In this document: positions 1 through 11,393 of the stretch, in pieces
How positions within the stretch are numbered: position 1 is the first letter of the stretch
How the letters are laid out: every line of letters starts with the position of its first letter
From: Erodium maritimum
Taxonomy: Eukaryota > Streptophyta > Magnoliopsida > Geraniales > Geraniaceae
NCBI GenBank assembly: GCA_963921825.1
Contig: OY997592.1
Location: forward strand, 23,811,432-23,875,431
Direction of reading: 5' to 3'
Length of the DNA: 64,000 nucleotides
Translations under genes and position numbers: made by a program
Notes under the pieces: model-generated
Databases searched by the model: none
Told to the model about the DNA's origin: nothing
Seen by the model: the letters and a program-made list of their open reading frames with translations, nothing else

Positions 1-318
1 ACCAGACCCGCTACCCGATCCATACCCGGATCCATAACCCGGTCAATGACCCGAAAACGGTCAACTACGTCTTCAACCTCTGACAGGGTCAAAACGACCC
101 GGTTCAGACCCAGTTTCAGATCCAACTCGGACCCGATCGGATCTCCCTCAATAAGGCATCAAAAATTCATTTTAACGCCCAGAATTCATGGAAATCGATT
201 TTCCATATGATTTCCATAATCAAAACACAAGAATCATGCAAAATAAACAAACCCCAATAATTGCATAAACTTGAAAAACGAAAAGAAGGCAGAGAATAAC
301 ACATGCTCTGATACCAAT
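1..318 (-). mobile_element. Leader of a minus-strand LTR retrotransposon, running off the window
   Basis: This is the untranslated leader next to the primer-binding site of an element whose body lies left of the window. No coding frame is visible. It is rich in short C/A-rich words such as 'gacccg' and 'acccgg', as in some plant retrotransposon leaders. The assignment rests on the primer site and LTR immediately to the right. The superfamily cannot be decided without the pol region. Confidence 0.6.
305..316 (-). promoter_or_regulatory. Primer-binding site, initiator-Met tRNA type
   Basis: Read on the minus strand this is TGGTATCAGAGC, the standard plant LTR-retrotransposon primer site complementary to the 3' end of initiator methionine tRNA. 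It sits two bases from the LTR edge (TG at 319), as expected. Confidence 0.8.
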
Positions 319-851
319 TGTAAGTACTTCAACATGTGATCATACAAACACGGTATAATCACATAAATGTGGAATTAGGATCACTTACCTCCAGCCATTG
401 CTTTCCTTGGAGAAGAAGCTTTGAAGAACTAAAGTCTTTGATCTTCCAAGTCCTCCCACTCTTTTATTTCTCTGTCAAATATGGTGTATGAGAAATGTAA
501 TGAGAAATTTGTGTCTGTGTGGACTTGGGGACCAAAGATATATATGATGTCTCATTTTCTAACTTCTCCATCAAAAGTTACAAATGAAAATGCACCAATA
601 TAATTGCACATATTGGCAATTGGACCAACCAAATATTGATCATAAACCTTATGATATCAATTTAGAGAATTAGTCTAGCATGAGGCAGGTTTCTGCCCCA
701 CGCTCCGCACCCGCCCACGCGGGGCTACGCCCCGCCCCCCGCGCCCCTCTATTTCGGCTCCCCACATCAAGGGGGGCATGAACCCCGAACCCCGGGGCAC
801 ACGCCCCTTGCTCCCCCCCCCCCCCCCCCCCCCCCCCCGACTCGATGTACA
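319..851 (-). mobile_element. 5' LTR of the minus-strand retrotransposon; outer edge uncertain
   Basis: The LTR starts with TG beside the primer site. A plausible outer end is '..tgtaca' at 851, but no second LTR or target duplication is in the window to confirm it. The right half (about 690-840) is very GC-rich, with C/G blocks, and contains a run of 26 C at 813-838. Apparent reading frames here are artefacts of that composition. Confidence 0.55.
813..838. repeat. Homopolymer run of 26 C (G on the LTR sense strand)
   Basis: An uninterrupted C tract lies within the LTR. On the element's own strand it is a G26 run. Its exact length is likely to vary between reads and assemblies. Confidence 0.95.
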
Positions 852-1852
852 TGCTCTAATGGACCGGACAAAGTTGATCAAGGCACCTGAAAATTTATCC
901 CGTTTAGAAAAAATTCTAGAAAGTCTAGTTTGCCGCCTTTGAAATTTCAAATCAACCTTCCCCACCTTCACACATTTTCATAACGGTATTGGTAAGTAAA
1001 TTCTCACTTGCAATAATTTTTAATAGTTTCACATCCTGGTAAAATGATGAAAACTGTAGAAGGACCACTCTGGACTCTCTCAAGTTCCATTTTGTACAGT
1101 GCCATTGGATTTTTGCATCTCAGAAGGGTGCCTTGTGGAAGAGATTGATCATCTTTTACCATCATTGTCATCAAATCCATATATGTAGATAAGTTTAAGA
1201 TGAAGAGAGTGTAACTTGAAGTTCTGTAAATAATATTGAAGGAGCTTGAAGTCATCATTTTCTTATAAATGTATGTCCACTTTTCACCTATCCATACATG
1301 AGCGTCAGGATGAATAAATGTTGCTGAATCCTAACGACTAATTACTATCCTCAGTCGGTAATGGTTCGACTACGTACCATTCTCACTACCCACATTTGAA
1401 TTTTCAAAGCTGGCTGTAACCAAGTCCACTGAAGTAACATATAGAAGAACACAAGCCTTATCGTTAGGGTCACCCTTGTATTAACAAAAAAAGGCGAGCC
1501 GGTTTGGACAATAACACCCAGCAGATGGAGGATTGTAGGTCACCGAACTAGTGAGAGAGAGGTGTTTGTGACATTCATCTGCTTGCCAATAGTAGACAGC
1601 ACTACTAGCGAGATCAAACAAATACAAACGCAATAATATAAGCCTATAAAACCGAAGAATGAAGCCCAATTACTATAATACGAATAAAGGCCCATAACTA
1701 ATATCCACCCAACAGATAATTACAGGAACACTAACAGAATAAAATTCAAAACATAACACAAATGAAAAAAAAATGGGATTATTTTTTACAACAAGCGTGA
1801 ATCGTATTAAAGTTAAAAGAAGTCAAGTGTCCCGGATAGGTACAACTTTCTC
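852..1852. other. Unassigned sequence between two elements
   Basis: No gene, TIR or LTR is recognised. Open frames of 60-84 codons on the minus strand (for example 1004-1258) resemble no family I know and lack a supporting gene structure. An A-rich stretch at about 1767-1777 lies just before the LINE-1 copy and may be part of a decayed target duplication. Confidence 0.5.
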
Positions 1853-2523
1853 GCTATTCGAGAGCAAAATAAACTCTTAGTCGTCCTATCGATACGATTA
1901 TGGCACTCATTTCCTCTGCCTTCGTCGTCGGCACGCTCGACGCCAATGATGTTGCAGTCCCTGTCAGCCCCGTCATGTCGCGCCCGATGTGGTCCTCTCT
2001 CTCGGAGACCACGCCGTCCCTAGGAGAGTTCCAAGCCTTAAAACCTCGACGTAGGAGAAAGCCAAAGCCAACCCTAGTCGAGACTTCTTCTCTTACCCCG
2101 GTGGTTCCGGTGATTCTCTCTTCCTCCATGGTAGTGGTGCCCTTCTTAATGGGTGCCTTTCCTCCACTACCTATTCCCAAACCACGACGCGGCGCCCAAT
2201 AAAGTTGAAGGGCATAACTTCACTCGCACGCAACTCGGTGACAACCTCCCTTTCAGCATCACAGGTCGCTATCCTATCTCCATCCCTTCCCTATGATTCT
2301 CTCCCTTGGGTCAATCCCCCCTCTCTTCAACGGGACCCAACGCGAGGAAAAGCGCCAATGGCGGACCTTCCACAGACGGTGGTGGAGGCCTTAGGTTGGG
2401 TCGTTGTCTCCCCAGCTGGGATAGGATCCCACTAATCCCCTCTCTCCTTACCGTTCTGGCTGGTATGGTTCGTGGCCGGCCGGTGGCTCTATCTGTGGAT
2501 GAGCCCCCATTACATCCCACTGT
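1853..2523 (+). pseudogene. LINE copy 1, left part: N-terminal half of ORF1
   Basis: This is the N-terminal part of a plant LINE ORF1 (nucleic-acid-binding protein of the RNP). It is recognised by comparison with the copy at 39.5-40.0 kb: both have a variable Pro/Ser-rich start and then a related segment around 'APMADLP', followed by an Ala-Leu-Gly stretch (2370-2400 here, about 39745-39785 there). The frame is broken by stops near 2200 and 2435. The copy stops at 2523, where solo LTR A inserted, and resumes at 17212. The 5' edge is approximate. The A-rich words near 1770 and 18545 ('aaaaaaatgg') may be an old target duplication, but this is weak. Confidence 0.7.
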
Positions 2524-4513
2524 TGTAAAGACTGCTAAATTTAAAAGAAGCAAAATTTAAATTTTATCGGAAATTTGGAACGAATGCGAATTAAAAAGAT
2601 TTTTCAAAAAAAAAGGGGGGGATGGGTTTGGGCCGGACCAGGCCCGGATCCACAGAACCGGCCCAAGTCCTCGACCTGGCCCAAAGCCGAGTATTTAAAC
2701 CCTCTTTTTTAGGGTTTCAGCATTCCTTCTTCCCCATTTCGCGCTGCTTCGCCTCCCCCCTCTCCATTTCCGACTCCCTCTCACCTCCCCAGCTCAACCT
2801 CGTCGTCCCCGACCGCACCTTCTCTCTCTCAAGCCATCTCCAGCGTCCTCTCCTCCTCTCTGGTCCGTCCAGCCACAGCCCGAACCTCCATCTCCGACCT
2901 TCCCCTTTTCCCTCTCTCCCTCGCTCAGCCCCGAGCTCTCCCTTCCCTCTCCCGATCCTCTCCGCCCCACTTCCTCGCCGCCGCCTCTCTTCCAGCGCCG
3001 CCCGAGACCAAGCCCGCCGCCAAGAACCTCGTCCCGAGCCTCCCTCTTGTCTCTGACCACCAATGCCGCCTCCAACCTCGCCCAGCCGAGACCTCGTCGG
3101 CGCGTTCACAGATCCGAAAACCTCGTCTGGATCTGAGGCGGAATCACCGTCATGCTCCACCGTTACCACCGCCGCGCCCCAACCATCTCTGTCGCTTCCT
3201 CCCCCCACGGTGAGCTTCACACCATGAGACTTCGGCGGGTTTAGTCACCGCCGATGGTCGGCCGGGCTCAAACCCAAGCTTTTCTTCTTTTTCCCCTTTC
3301 CGTTTCTCTTTTTTGTTGTTCGTTAATCGAGCTCTCCTTTTGGGATCTGGAACGTTCTTGCGAATCTGGACGAGTTTGAACGGGTTTTCTTTTAACCAAA
3401 TTAAAATTGAAAACAGATTAAAAACCTAATCGGATTGACGAACAAATTTGGGTTTCAAATCTGTGGTAATTAAATTTAAAAACGGTTTTAAATTCTGGAC
3501 TGTGGATCGAACCTGAAACACTGGATCGAATAAACTGGACTATGAATCGGGCCTAGAACGGGACAAAGCGGAACGTTGAATCGGGTGTCTCGGGAATCGT
3601 GTCTCGAAATCCATGCCTCGAGAATCGTGCCACGAAACCCATGCATCAGGAGCCGTGCTTCGGGAAATGTGCACCGTGTATTGGTGTCGGGGCTCGGGTA
3701 CTCGAGCCCGATTCGTCGTTTAAGCCCGCTTTTATCCCGTTCAAGTATAAAAGGCAACGTATTGAATTTACTTTACACCGTACCTGATCTGATTGTAAGT
3801 TTTAACTGCTAAAAACCCAGGCTTGGACTTTACCTTAGACCTTGGACTTCGTGGACTTCGCTCGAGAAGACGGAGTTGGACCGGTCGTCAGAAGCTAGGA
3901 GTATTATTAGAGGAAGACCTCAAGGTAGGGAAAGTACTAAACTCCTCGTTTAAATAACGCTTTAGTATGCCTATTAGGTTAATAAAATTGGAAAGGTCCT
4001 AGATTGCATATAGGATGCGAATAACTAGAATAATCGTTTTTCAATTACTAATAACCGGACGTGTCTAGTATGCATGCATAGGTTGTGAACAACTAGTTTA
4101 ACTTACTTTCAATACTTGGGAAATTGATTTACTGGTAGAAAAGATGTGATGAGCCATAGGATTGGTTGTGGTTGCCTCACATGCAATGCTTGCTTAGATT
4201 TAAGATGAATTGAGGGTCTAATGAAACTAGATAAATTGTATGCTTGAATGATCGAATGAATGCTTGGATGATTATATGATTGAATGAATGCATGAGTGAA
4301 TGAATGATTGAGTGTAATTGGTTGTGCCAAAAGAGCATGATCGGGTGAGTGATAGACCGGTGGAACGTGGTTGGTAAGTATGCAGGTAAGTGTAATTGTG
4401 GGTATAAATCCATTGTGATGTGTGTTGGTGAATCTGTCTCTTGTGTGATTGATCATGCGGGATATTGATTGTGGACCCAGCGGGGCATTGGCTGATTGAT
4501 CTTGCGTGATATT
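2524..4513 (+). mobile_element. Solo LTR A, left segment (Ty3/gypsy-type long LTR)
   Basis: The LTR begins TGTAAAG at 2524 and ends ..GGGGCGTGACA at 17206, with the target duplication 'actgt' on both sides (2519-2523 and 17207-17211). Its total length without the nested copia element is about 3.3 kb. It shares with LTR B a promoter-like block ending in a C+T-rich stretch, and a block around 3590-3760 ('ctcgagcccgattcgtcg' type) matching 8930-9050. No internal domain remains, so it is a solo LTR, or a truncated element whose mate is gone. The long CT-rich frame at 2622-3056 and its complement are low-complexity shadows, not genes. Confidence 0.85.
2692..2699 (+). promoter_or_regulatory. TATA-like box in LTR A
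   Basis: 'tatttaaa' lies about 170 bp inside the LTR, followed by 'ttagggtttcag' and a long C+T-rich tract. LTR B has the same arrangement around its TATAAAA. This is probably the LTR transcription start region. Confidence 0.45.
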
Positions 4514-6201
4514 TGTTAGTCTTAGTGCCCGTAGTTCAATCCTAAATGTCCAAATGTATATATCATCGTTAGCAATAAAATTAAAGCGGCTTTATATTAC
4601 TTATGTATTGGAGTAATATATCGATGTGTGCTCTGATATGTGCCCACAATGCGAATAGAACCATAGATCGAGACAGATCACACTCGATGGGTCCCTAGTC
4701 AACAAAGCTTCACTAGAAGCGACTAGTATGAAAGATGGCTCTTTATGGCTTACATTCTGTTAGTCATTGGAATGAGATTCTGGAGTCTGATCATAGATAT
4801 CATGCGGGACATGATATTGGACGACCCGGCCTGAATATGTGCCATAAATTAAGTCATAAACATATTCAGTGTCGTAGCTTGTCATGTATCCTTAGACCAA
4901 TGAGTCTTTGTGATTGCTATGTAGTCAAAAAATGAGTTTGACCTGAGCCTAACGTTGTCCGTAACAGGGCTTCCATAACGGCCAGGATTGGCTTGGGGAC
5001 GGGCTACATGAGCGACACGAAAGACGGCTAAGGGATTTATCCCTCATACTGAGGTATGGGAAAGATATCGGTTCTCGGCCGCTTGATCGAGAGTGACTGA
5101 AAGAACAGCAAGGCCATGCATATGATACTGGGTATCATATATTCGGTCATCTCACATATCAAGGAACGGTGATTGAGAATAATAAGGATGACGACTCTAT
5201 GCCTTATCTCAATCAGGATATCGGAGATAAAAGGATAATGACAGGGACGACGGAAAGGTTAGAATCGACAGGGTCGATTCGTTATGCAGTGTCAGGCAAT
5301 ACTAAAGTCTCGTTAGTTGCCACTTAAATAGGATCAAGTAAAATGGGATTTTACGTTGATCTATTGACATGCATAAACCTAAGGGTCACACCGGAGGATG
5401 AAAATCATTAACACATTTATGGAGAATGGCCAAAAGGGAGTTGTCTCGGGACATGACCAAAACTGGGTTTTGGGTCATGTGCCCGTATGTGAATAGGACT
5501 TTACGGATCAAGACAAGGCTTGGAGTCTTGGGATTGATCGCGTCGGATAATGTTAGACATTTTCGGTATGGAAGGCTTGGAGGCGATGAGCGAATCACGG
5601 GACCTCGTTGGAAATGGCCACGGGCCATGTTCCAAGAGGCCCATGAAAGGCCCATGCAACCAAGGCCCATGGAACTAATTAATCAAGTCTTGATTAATTA
5701 GTACTAAGTAAGCAAGACAAGGATTAAGGTGTGGGTGATTCACCACCTAACCCAATCTTGTCTTGCCATACTTTGTCCTATTTACACCTTACTTGTCACC
5801 ATGCTTGTCCCATGCCTTTAGTTGGACAAATATGGGGTTTGCTATGTTAAAGTCATCTTTTTTCAACATAACAAACACAAGACAAGAATAGAAAACACAA
5901 CTTCTCTCCCCCTTGCCTTGCAATTTCGGGTTTGGCAAGTTCCCACCTCTATTTTTGTGTTCTTGAGTCCTCAAAGAGAAGAACTACGTCGCTTTGATTC
6001 CCATGTGGATACGTAGGCGTCTTGGAGACTCAAGCCAATCATTCGTTAACCGGTGTTCTTGTTTTGGTAAGAAATAGTGCTGAATTTTTCTCTTGTGAAT
6101 CCATTCTTTGTTAGTTGTTTCATGGTTTTAATCGTCTCTTGGTTTTCATTGATTTTCCGCTGCGAGTTGGTTCGTCTCCAACCCTACCTCGAGACCCAAT
6201 A
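4514..6201 (+). mobile_element. Copia-1 5' LTR (1688 bp)
   Basis: The LTR starts TGTTAGTC and ends ..CCCAATA (AACA in the other copies), directly before the primer site. It pairs with 14216-15901. The target duplication 'atatt' is intact at 4509-4513 and 15902-15906. Compared by eye with the 3' LTR it has about two dozen mismatches, unevenly spread: about 14 in the first 420 bp, none seen in roughly the next 600 bp, and about 10 in the remainder. Confidence 0.95.
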
Positions 6202-6202
6202 G

Positions 6203-6214
6203 TGGTATCAGAGC
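6203..6214 (+). promoter_or_regulatory. Copia-1 primer-binding site
   Basis: TGGTATCAGAGC lies one base after the LTR end and is complementary to the 3' end of plant initiator-Met tRNA. The identical site in copia-2 is read from the minus strand at 31859-31870. Confidence 0.93.
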
Positions 6215-7755
6215 CGTGCTACCATCGGGATTCACAAGACGGTGTTCAAAGTTTCGGTTTTGCTTGAAAGTTTCGTTTTTGGCATATTGTTTTGCTAAAT
6301 TGTTTGATAACTTGTTTTAAATTCTTGTTTATGGATTAATGCATGTAAAATGAATTTTTGAAAATTAATTCAAATCTGGAAATTTTGAAAAAAATTTGAT
6401 TTTTCGGGTCTCGGGAGCGGGACTCTCGGGTTGCCGAAACCGGGACCGAACGGGGCTCCGTTGGACGGAGCTAGGCCAAGCATGACCATTGGATGGTTGA
6501 TATTCCAAGGCTAAACCGTTTTGTTAGTTATGACGAGTTCGGAACCGTCATGACGAACGCGAAGATCAAATGTTCAAAAGTTTCATTTTTGAACGGTTTC
6601 GATAAACCGAGCATCAAAATTTTTCGAAACTTGGCTATTAAATAAAACCGGAAAATCACGTGATGTTTGATAACATGATTGTTTGATAACACGATGTGTG
6701 ATGTGATGTTGGCATGGTGTACATAATAGCCCCGAGCTCGATTTAATTATTTATCGCTTTTCACGGCGTGCGAGCCGTTAGAGTTAGCGTGTAAATATTC
6801 TTTCAAGGTGTGGTCGTCGAACCACTTGTTTGTAATATTTATTTATTCCCGACCTGCGAGTCGTGTATTAATTTGTAACTTTTTTGCTCAAGACGAAGAA
6901 AGGGCGAAAAGGTCATTTGGTGGCTTTTCGGGTGTTGGCATCGGCTTGGAGTCGGTGGAGCTCAAGAAGCTAGTGGGAGTTAGTTTAGGGGGATATTATG
7001 TGCACATTTATCGCTTTATGCTTGGTTTATTTTATGCATGATTAATTCTATGTGTTTTAGAATTGCATGCTTAACTTTATTTACCGAGCATATCACCTCA
7101 CATGCAAAGATAAAATTGGTTTTAATCCTAGTTTGTGAGCCCTTAGAACCGTCATTACATTAGATGTAGTTGACGGGTTCGAAGGAAGAATTACATTGGA
7201 TGTAATTGGAGGCATCATTACATTTGGAATGTAGTTGATGTGCTCATAGCATCTAGGATGTGCTAAAAGTTTTAAACACAACCGGACAAGTAAAAACGGG
7301 TCATGTCCGATACCTTCCAATTTTCAACACCTGACTTACTCCCCGTCCTATGGGTGTCGTGCGCCTTAGAGGAGCATCGATGGGAAAGCGGGGTAGTAGG
7401 TTTGGACGACATATGTGGGTGTCGTGCGCCTTAGCGGAGCACCTACATAGTGGCGGGTCATAGTTGAAAATTGGTGGATCCGACTACGATTCTCAGCTAG
7501 GGTTGAGCTAGGGTATCAGATAGGGTAAGCCGTGTACTTAAGTACATACCCTAGCCAAGAGTCACATTGGATGTGATTAGATGGAGTCCTACCTGCATAG
7601 CTCGATTAAGTGGTGAGCATTAGTTCAGCTTAATCGAGTGAATCAAGGATCTTGGTTTCAGATTCTAAAGGTTTAGAATCGATTGTTGGTGTTTAAGCTT
7701 GATCTTCATAAAATTTATTCAGTTTACTGATTGAATTTTATCTGTTGTAGATCAA
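6215..7755 (+). mobile_element. Copia-1 untranslated leader (about 1.5 kb)
   Basis: This is a long leader between primer site and gag start, collinear with the leader of copia-2 (30316-31858). It contains repeated near-palindromes of the form 'tacattNgatgta' (7153-7240, and again near 7562). It also has two copies of 'gggtgtcgtgcgccttag' about 70 bp apart (around 7350 and 7420). No convincing coding frame is present. The stems may serve packaging or dimerisation, which is inference. Confidence 0.7.
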
Positions 7756-7806
7756 ATGACAAATTCAGCGAACATTAATAGTCTGTTGTAAAACCATTCT
7801 TGATAG
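7756..7806 (+). pseudogene. Copia-1 gag, first codons before the solo LTR B insertion
   Basis: An ATG followed by Thr-Asn-Ser-Ala-Asn-Ile-Asn-Ser matches the start of gag in copia-2 (Met at 30315). The frame hits a stop within about a dozen codons. It is then cut at 7806 by solo LTR B, with gag resuming at 10739. Confidence 0.8.
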
Positions 7807-8001
7807 TGTAAAACCCACTTCATTTTAAAAGAACAGTAAACTGAAATTGGAAACTTGGAGGTAAGCTTTTGTAAACAAGTGGGTCAAAAGGAAAAGTCAA
7901 AAAAAAAAGGTTCAGGCTCGGACCAGGCCCAGCGCGGAGGCCCAATCCCGGCTGGCCCGACCCATTTTTCGTCAGAGGCCCAAGCCAGTTGAGGGCTTGG
8001 G

Positions 8002-8008
8002 TATAAAA
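8002..8008 (+). promoter_or_regulatory. TATA box in solo LTR B
   Basis: TATAAAA about 195 bp inside the LTR is followed by an 'aattagggtttgaaacccta' stretch and a C+T-rich tract, a layout typical of a plant LTR promoter and leader. Confidence 0.55.
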
Positions 8009-9484
8009 GTCGAAATTAGGGTTTGAAACCCTAATTTTCGCAGCCTCTCTCTTCTTCTCCTCTGAACCGACCTCTCGCCTCTCTCTTCCTCCTTCTTCGT
8101 CTCTTCACACCATCATCGGCCACGCTCATCCCCGACCTCACCTCCTCTCCTCACACCATCGCCGGCCACACCCACCCTCAGCCTCGCCGACCCTTCTCTC
8201 TCTTTCTCTATTTCTCGGCAGCCTCCCCTCTCCGTACAGCGACACGGTCACCGTCCTCCTCCCGACCACTCCCGCTCGCTCTCCGCTCAGGCGAGCCTCA
8301 ACCAGCCGCCCTCATCCTCGTCCCGAGCTTCTCGCCGGCGAGATCAATAGATATGGGAAGGAGTCGACGGTCTCGTCCGGATCTGAGGCAAAAGCGTCGT
8401 GTGGCTGCTCCCGTGACGGCCACCTCTCCCTCCGTTGTCTCTCTTCTCCCCTACGGTGAGCCACCACCGTGAGTTTTCGGCCGGCTTTATCGCCGTCGAG
8501 GGTCGTCGGATTTTCTGACCGAACCCTCCCTCTCCCTTTCGTTTGTATTTTCGAACTTCTGCTGAATCTGTTAGTGCGGAAACAAGAACTGTGAATATGG
8601 TTTGTGGTGGAACAAACAAGAAAAGGAATAAAACCTTTCAGAGATTAAATCATTTGAGTTCAAAATCAGTTTTTAAAATTAAAGTGGAAAATGAATTTAA
8701 GACAAAAACGGTTTAGAATCGAGGAGTTTGAGAAACAAATTTGTTAGGAAAATAAATTAAAACGACTTTGGTTTTATGGTTTGGGACTGAAATCATCGGA
8801 AATAAAACTTTGGTTTTAGAAAATTGAATTAAGGAGAACAATCAGATTTGATTTAAAATGGACCTTGAACTGTTGAGCGTGGAACGAATAACCGGAAACG
8901 GACTTAGGATGGGTTTAACAGCGGAACGCGGAATCGGTGCCTGGGGAACCGTGTCTCGAAACCCAGGCACCGGGTTTTGTGCTCGGGGCTCGAGTACTCG
9001 AACCCGATTCGTCGTTTAATCCCACTCTTAGCCCGCTCGAATTAAAAGGCAACTGTTGAATTTAAATCGAAACCGTCGTAACGTTTAATTCGACTTTGGA
9101 CTGTTTTTTTAGTTTGGCTTTCACTTTGTTTTAGAGTCTGGCTTCAATCGAAGAGAAGACCGGAGGTAGCGAGCCAGGACGCCAGCAGCTAGGGGGCGCA
9201 ACTGTCGGTTCGTCTTGAGGTAGGGAAAAGTAGCCGGATCTCGGCCCTGACTAGGGAAAGTTAACAGTAGAATTGCATGTGACACCGGGGTGTCGTGGGT
9301 TAAGTAGGTTTATCGAATATTAGAAAGGCATGATACGGGAATGTAGCGAATATTGGAAATACATGTGACACTTAGTAGTGTCGTAGGAGCAGAGAACTTA
9401 GCGTTATTAGAATTACTGGAGGCATATGACCATGCCCGGAGGTTGATTGCGAACTTATCGAGAGTGCCCGTGTATTATTGTTGA

Positions 9485-9975
9485 GTTTTGGGTGGCCATG
9501 AGTGCCCGTGGGGTTGTTGAACCCGTGTCTTTACCTTTAGTGTTTTGGGTGGCCATGAGTGCCCGTGGGGTTGTTGAACCCATGTCTTTACTGTTGGTGG
9601 TTTGAGTGGCCGTGAGTGCCCGTGGGGTTGTTGAACCCGTGTCTTTACTGTTGGTGGTTTGAGTGGCCGTGAGTGCCTGTGGGGTTGTTGAACCCGTGTC
9701 TTTACTGTTGGTGGTTTGAGTGGACGTGAGTGCCCGTGGGGTTGTTGAGCCCGTGAGTTACTGTTGGTGTACCTTGGGAGGCCGTGAGTGCCTGTGGGGC
9801 TGTTGAGTCCGTGGTTTACTGTTGGTGTATCGTGGGAGGCCGTGAGTGCATGTGGGGATGTTGAGTCCATGTTTTACTGTTGGTGTATCGTGGGAGGCTG
9901 TGAGTGCCTGTGGGGCTGTTGCGTCCGTGTTTTACTGTTGGTGTCCTGGGTGGCCATGAGTGCCTGTGAGTGTTG
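9485..9975 (+). repeat. Minisatellite in solo LTR B (about 60-bp units)
   Basis: About eight degenerate units share the core 'gtgagtgcccgtggggttg' followed by 'ttgaacccgtg' or 'ttgagtccgtg'. The same unit recurs in the LTRs at 49427-49800 and 55660-55900. The long minus-strand open frame here is only the repeat read in frame. Confidence 0.9.
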
Positions 9976-10733
9976 AACCTGTGTTGTTACTGGTTGTTGA
10001 ACTTGATTGTGATTGTGATTGTGGTTACCTGAAGTTGGGAGTGCGATAGGTCGACAGCCTGATCCGACTTGGTGTCGATGAATTGCGATGGGTCGACAGC
10101 CTGATCCGACTTCGTGTCGAGGAATTGCGATAGGTCGATCCTTGACCTGATTGAGATTGATAACTGGGCTTTAGGGAGGTTACTGAGCAGTTGGCAACTG
10201 GTTTGCGATCCTTTGTGATCTTGTTTGGTGTTGCGTAGCTTTCTTTTAAGTCCCTAGAAGAGGTCGTGATCGTTGTGTCGGGTCTACATTACGTTATCGA
10301 GTGTTGAGTCTGCTGAGGAAGTAACAGGTGGTATGTCAGTTGAGTTACTTGAGTTTGGGGATAGTAGTCCCCGGTGTTTGGGTTGTTGTTGGTGTTACCG
10401 GCACTGTCTGCTAATTATGCCATAGTCAGTCTGTTATCCGTGGTGGTGAGCGAACTCTCACCCCTAGCTGCTTTTCCTACAGGTACCGGTCGCAGGTTGG
10501 ACTAGGTGAGCTTCTGAAGCTTGAAGAGCTAGGAGCGGGATTCTGGGTTTATTTTGAATCTAGCAACGGATACCATACTTTTGTTCACTCGTTGGGACGT
10601 GTTTTAAGTTGTAAATATTATTTTGTTGAACTAAACTGGTATTTTAAAATGTTTAAATGGAAAAGGTTTCAAAGTGGTTATTATTTTAAATGTTCGCATC
10701 CCGAGTTCGGTTTACTGAAATTGGGGCGTGACA

Positions 10734-11393
10734 AATAGGGTCAAACTAAATGGGACAAACTATTTGGACTGGTACAGAATTTTGAGGATAGTCCTCAAGT
10801 CTGAACGCAAAGAATATGTCCTTGACAAGGCTGGCTCTAAGACCATATCAAAGTTACATGAAGTGTCATTAACTGCTGAGAAGAATATATCAGGGATCTG
10901 GGATCCAAGGATATTCTGATGGTCAACAAGGGAATTGGAAGTGGCAAGGGCTGGGCCCATGCGCACTTGGCAGGAAGATGAGACACCTGAGAATGTCTAC
11001 TTCCACTGCCAACAGCCTGGTCATTGGAACTGGGATTACAGGAAGTTCACGGCTGATCTGAAGAAGGGCAGTGGGGCTGCGCCTTCATCAAATAGCCTGG
11101 ATGATCTGAAGAAGGGCAGTAGGACTGCGCATTCATTAGGAAACCTGGATGATCTAAGGAAGGGCGGTGGGACCGTGCCTTCATCCGGTATTAACTCTAT
11201 AGAGATACATCTCTCTACTTCCAAAGATTCATGGGTATTAGATACCAGGACTGAATCTCACACATGCACTAATATATGGTGGCTGAAAGTAGGAGATGTT
11301 TGGAAAGCACGAAGTGGACCTCAGAGTTGTGGCAACTGTTGTAGGATCCATGAGTCTTGCTTTGCCAAGTGGCCTTGTCTTAGTATTGTATAA
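10734..11393 (+). pseudogene. Copia-1 gag remainder and protease remnant
   Basis: Gag resumes with a short N-terminal part (10739-10919) and jumps directly to the region just before the nucleocapsid, so most of the capsid is missing. A stop follows. In 10935-11393 the zinc knuckle is degenerate (HCQQPGHWNWDY: the first and last Cys of CX2CX4HX4C are gone). Three tandem copies of a 'DLKKGS' unit follow, then the protease region, where the active-site DTG reads Asp-Thr-Arg. Copia-2 has the same capsid deletion and the same loss of knuckle cysteines, with Asp-Thr-Met. The product cannot be a working Gag or protease. Confidence 0.85.

Larger units (their letters stand above)
7807..10733 (+). mobile_element. 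Solo LTR B (2.9 kb, Ty3/gypsy-type) nested in copia-1 gag
   Basis: The LTR begins TGTAAAACCC and ends ..TTGGGGCGTGACA. Flanks are 'gatag' (7802-7806) and 'aatag' (10734-10738), a five-base duplication with one mismatch. Copia-2 shows the uninterrupted gag at this point, so the insertion is directly visible by comparison. The last 250 bp and the central minisatellite match the LTRs of the gag-only element at 47.6-56.9 kb, so this is the same family but a different subfamily. No internal domain remains. Confidence 0.9.

Noticed and set aside
305..316. tRNA gene at the primer sites (also 6203, 31859, 50790)
   Set aside because: Only the 12 bases complementary to the tRNA 3' end are present beside LTR borders; no cloverleaf is there.
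670..971. Two overlapping minus-strand frames with Gly runs
   Set aside because: They exist only because of the C26 run and GC-rich LTR block; there is no domain or gene structure.
2622..3220. Long frames on both strands (144 and 167 codons)
   Set aside because: They lie in the C+T-rich leader of LTR A. The composition (Ser/Pro/Leu on one strand, Arg/Gly/Glu on the other) is that of a low-complexity tract.
4109..4456. 115-codon minus-strand frame rich in His/Ile/Ser
   Set aside because: It lies in LTR A on repeated 'gaatgaatg'-like words; composition-driven.
5386..5701. Frames of 91-94 codons on both strands, repeated at 15.1, 25.6 and 32.4 kb
   Set aside because: They are in the copia LTRs and recur only because the LTR recurs; no domain and no start context.
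9475..9870. 131-codon minus-strand frame with repeated His/Pro/Thr units
   Set aside because: It is the minisatellite of LTR B read in frame; the unit length is nearly a multiple of three.
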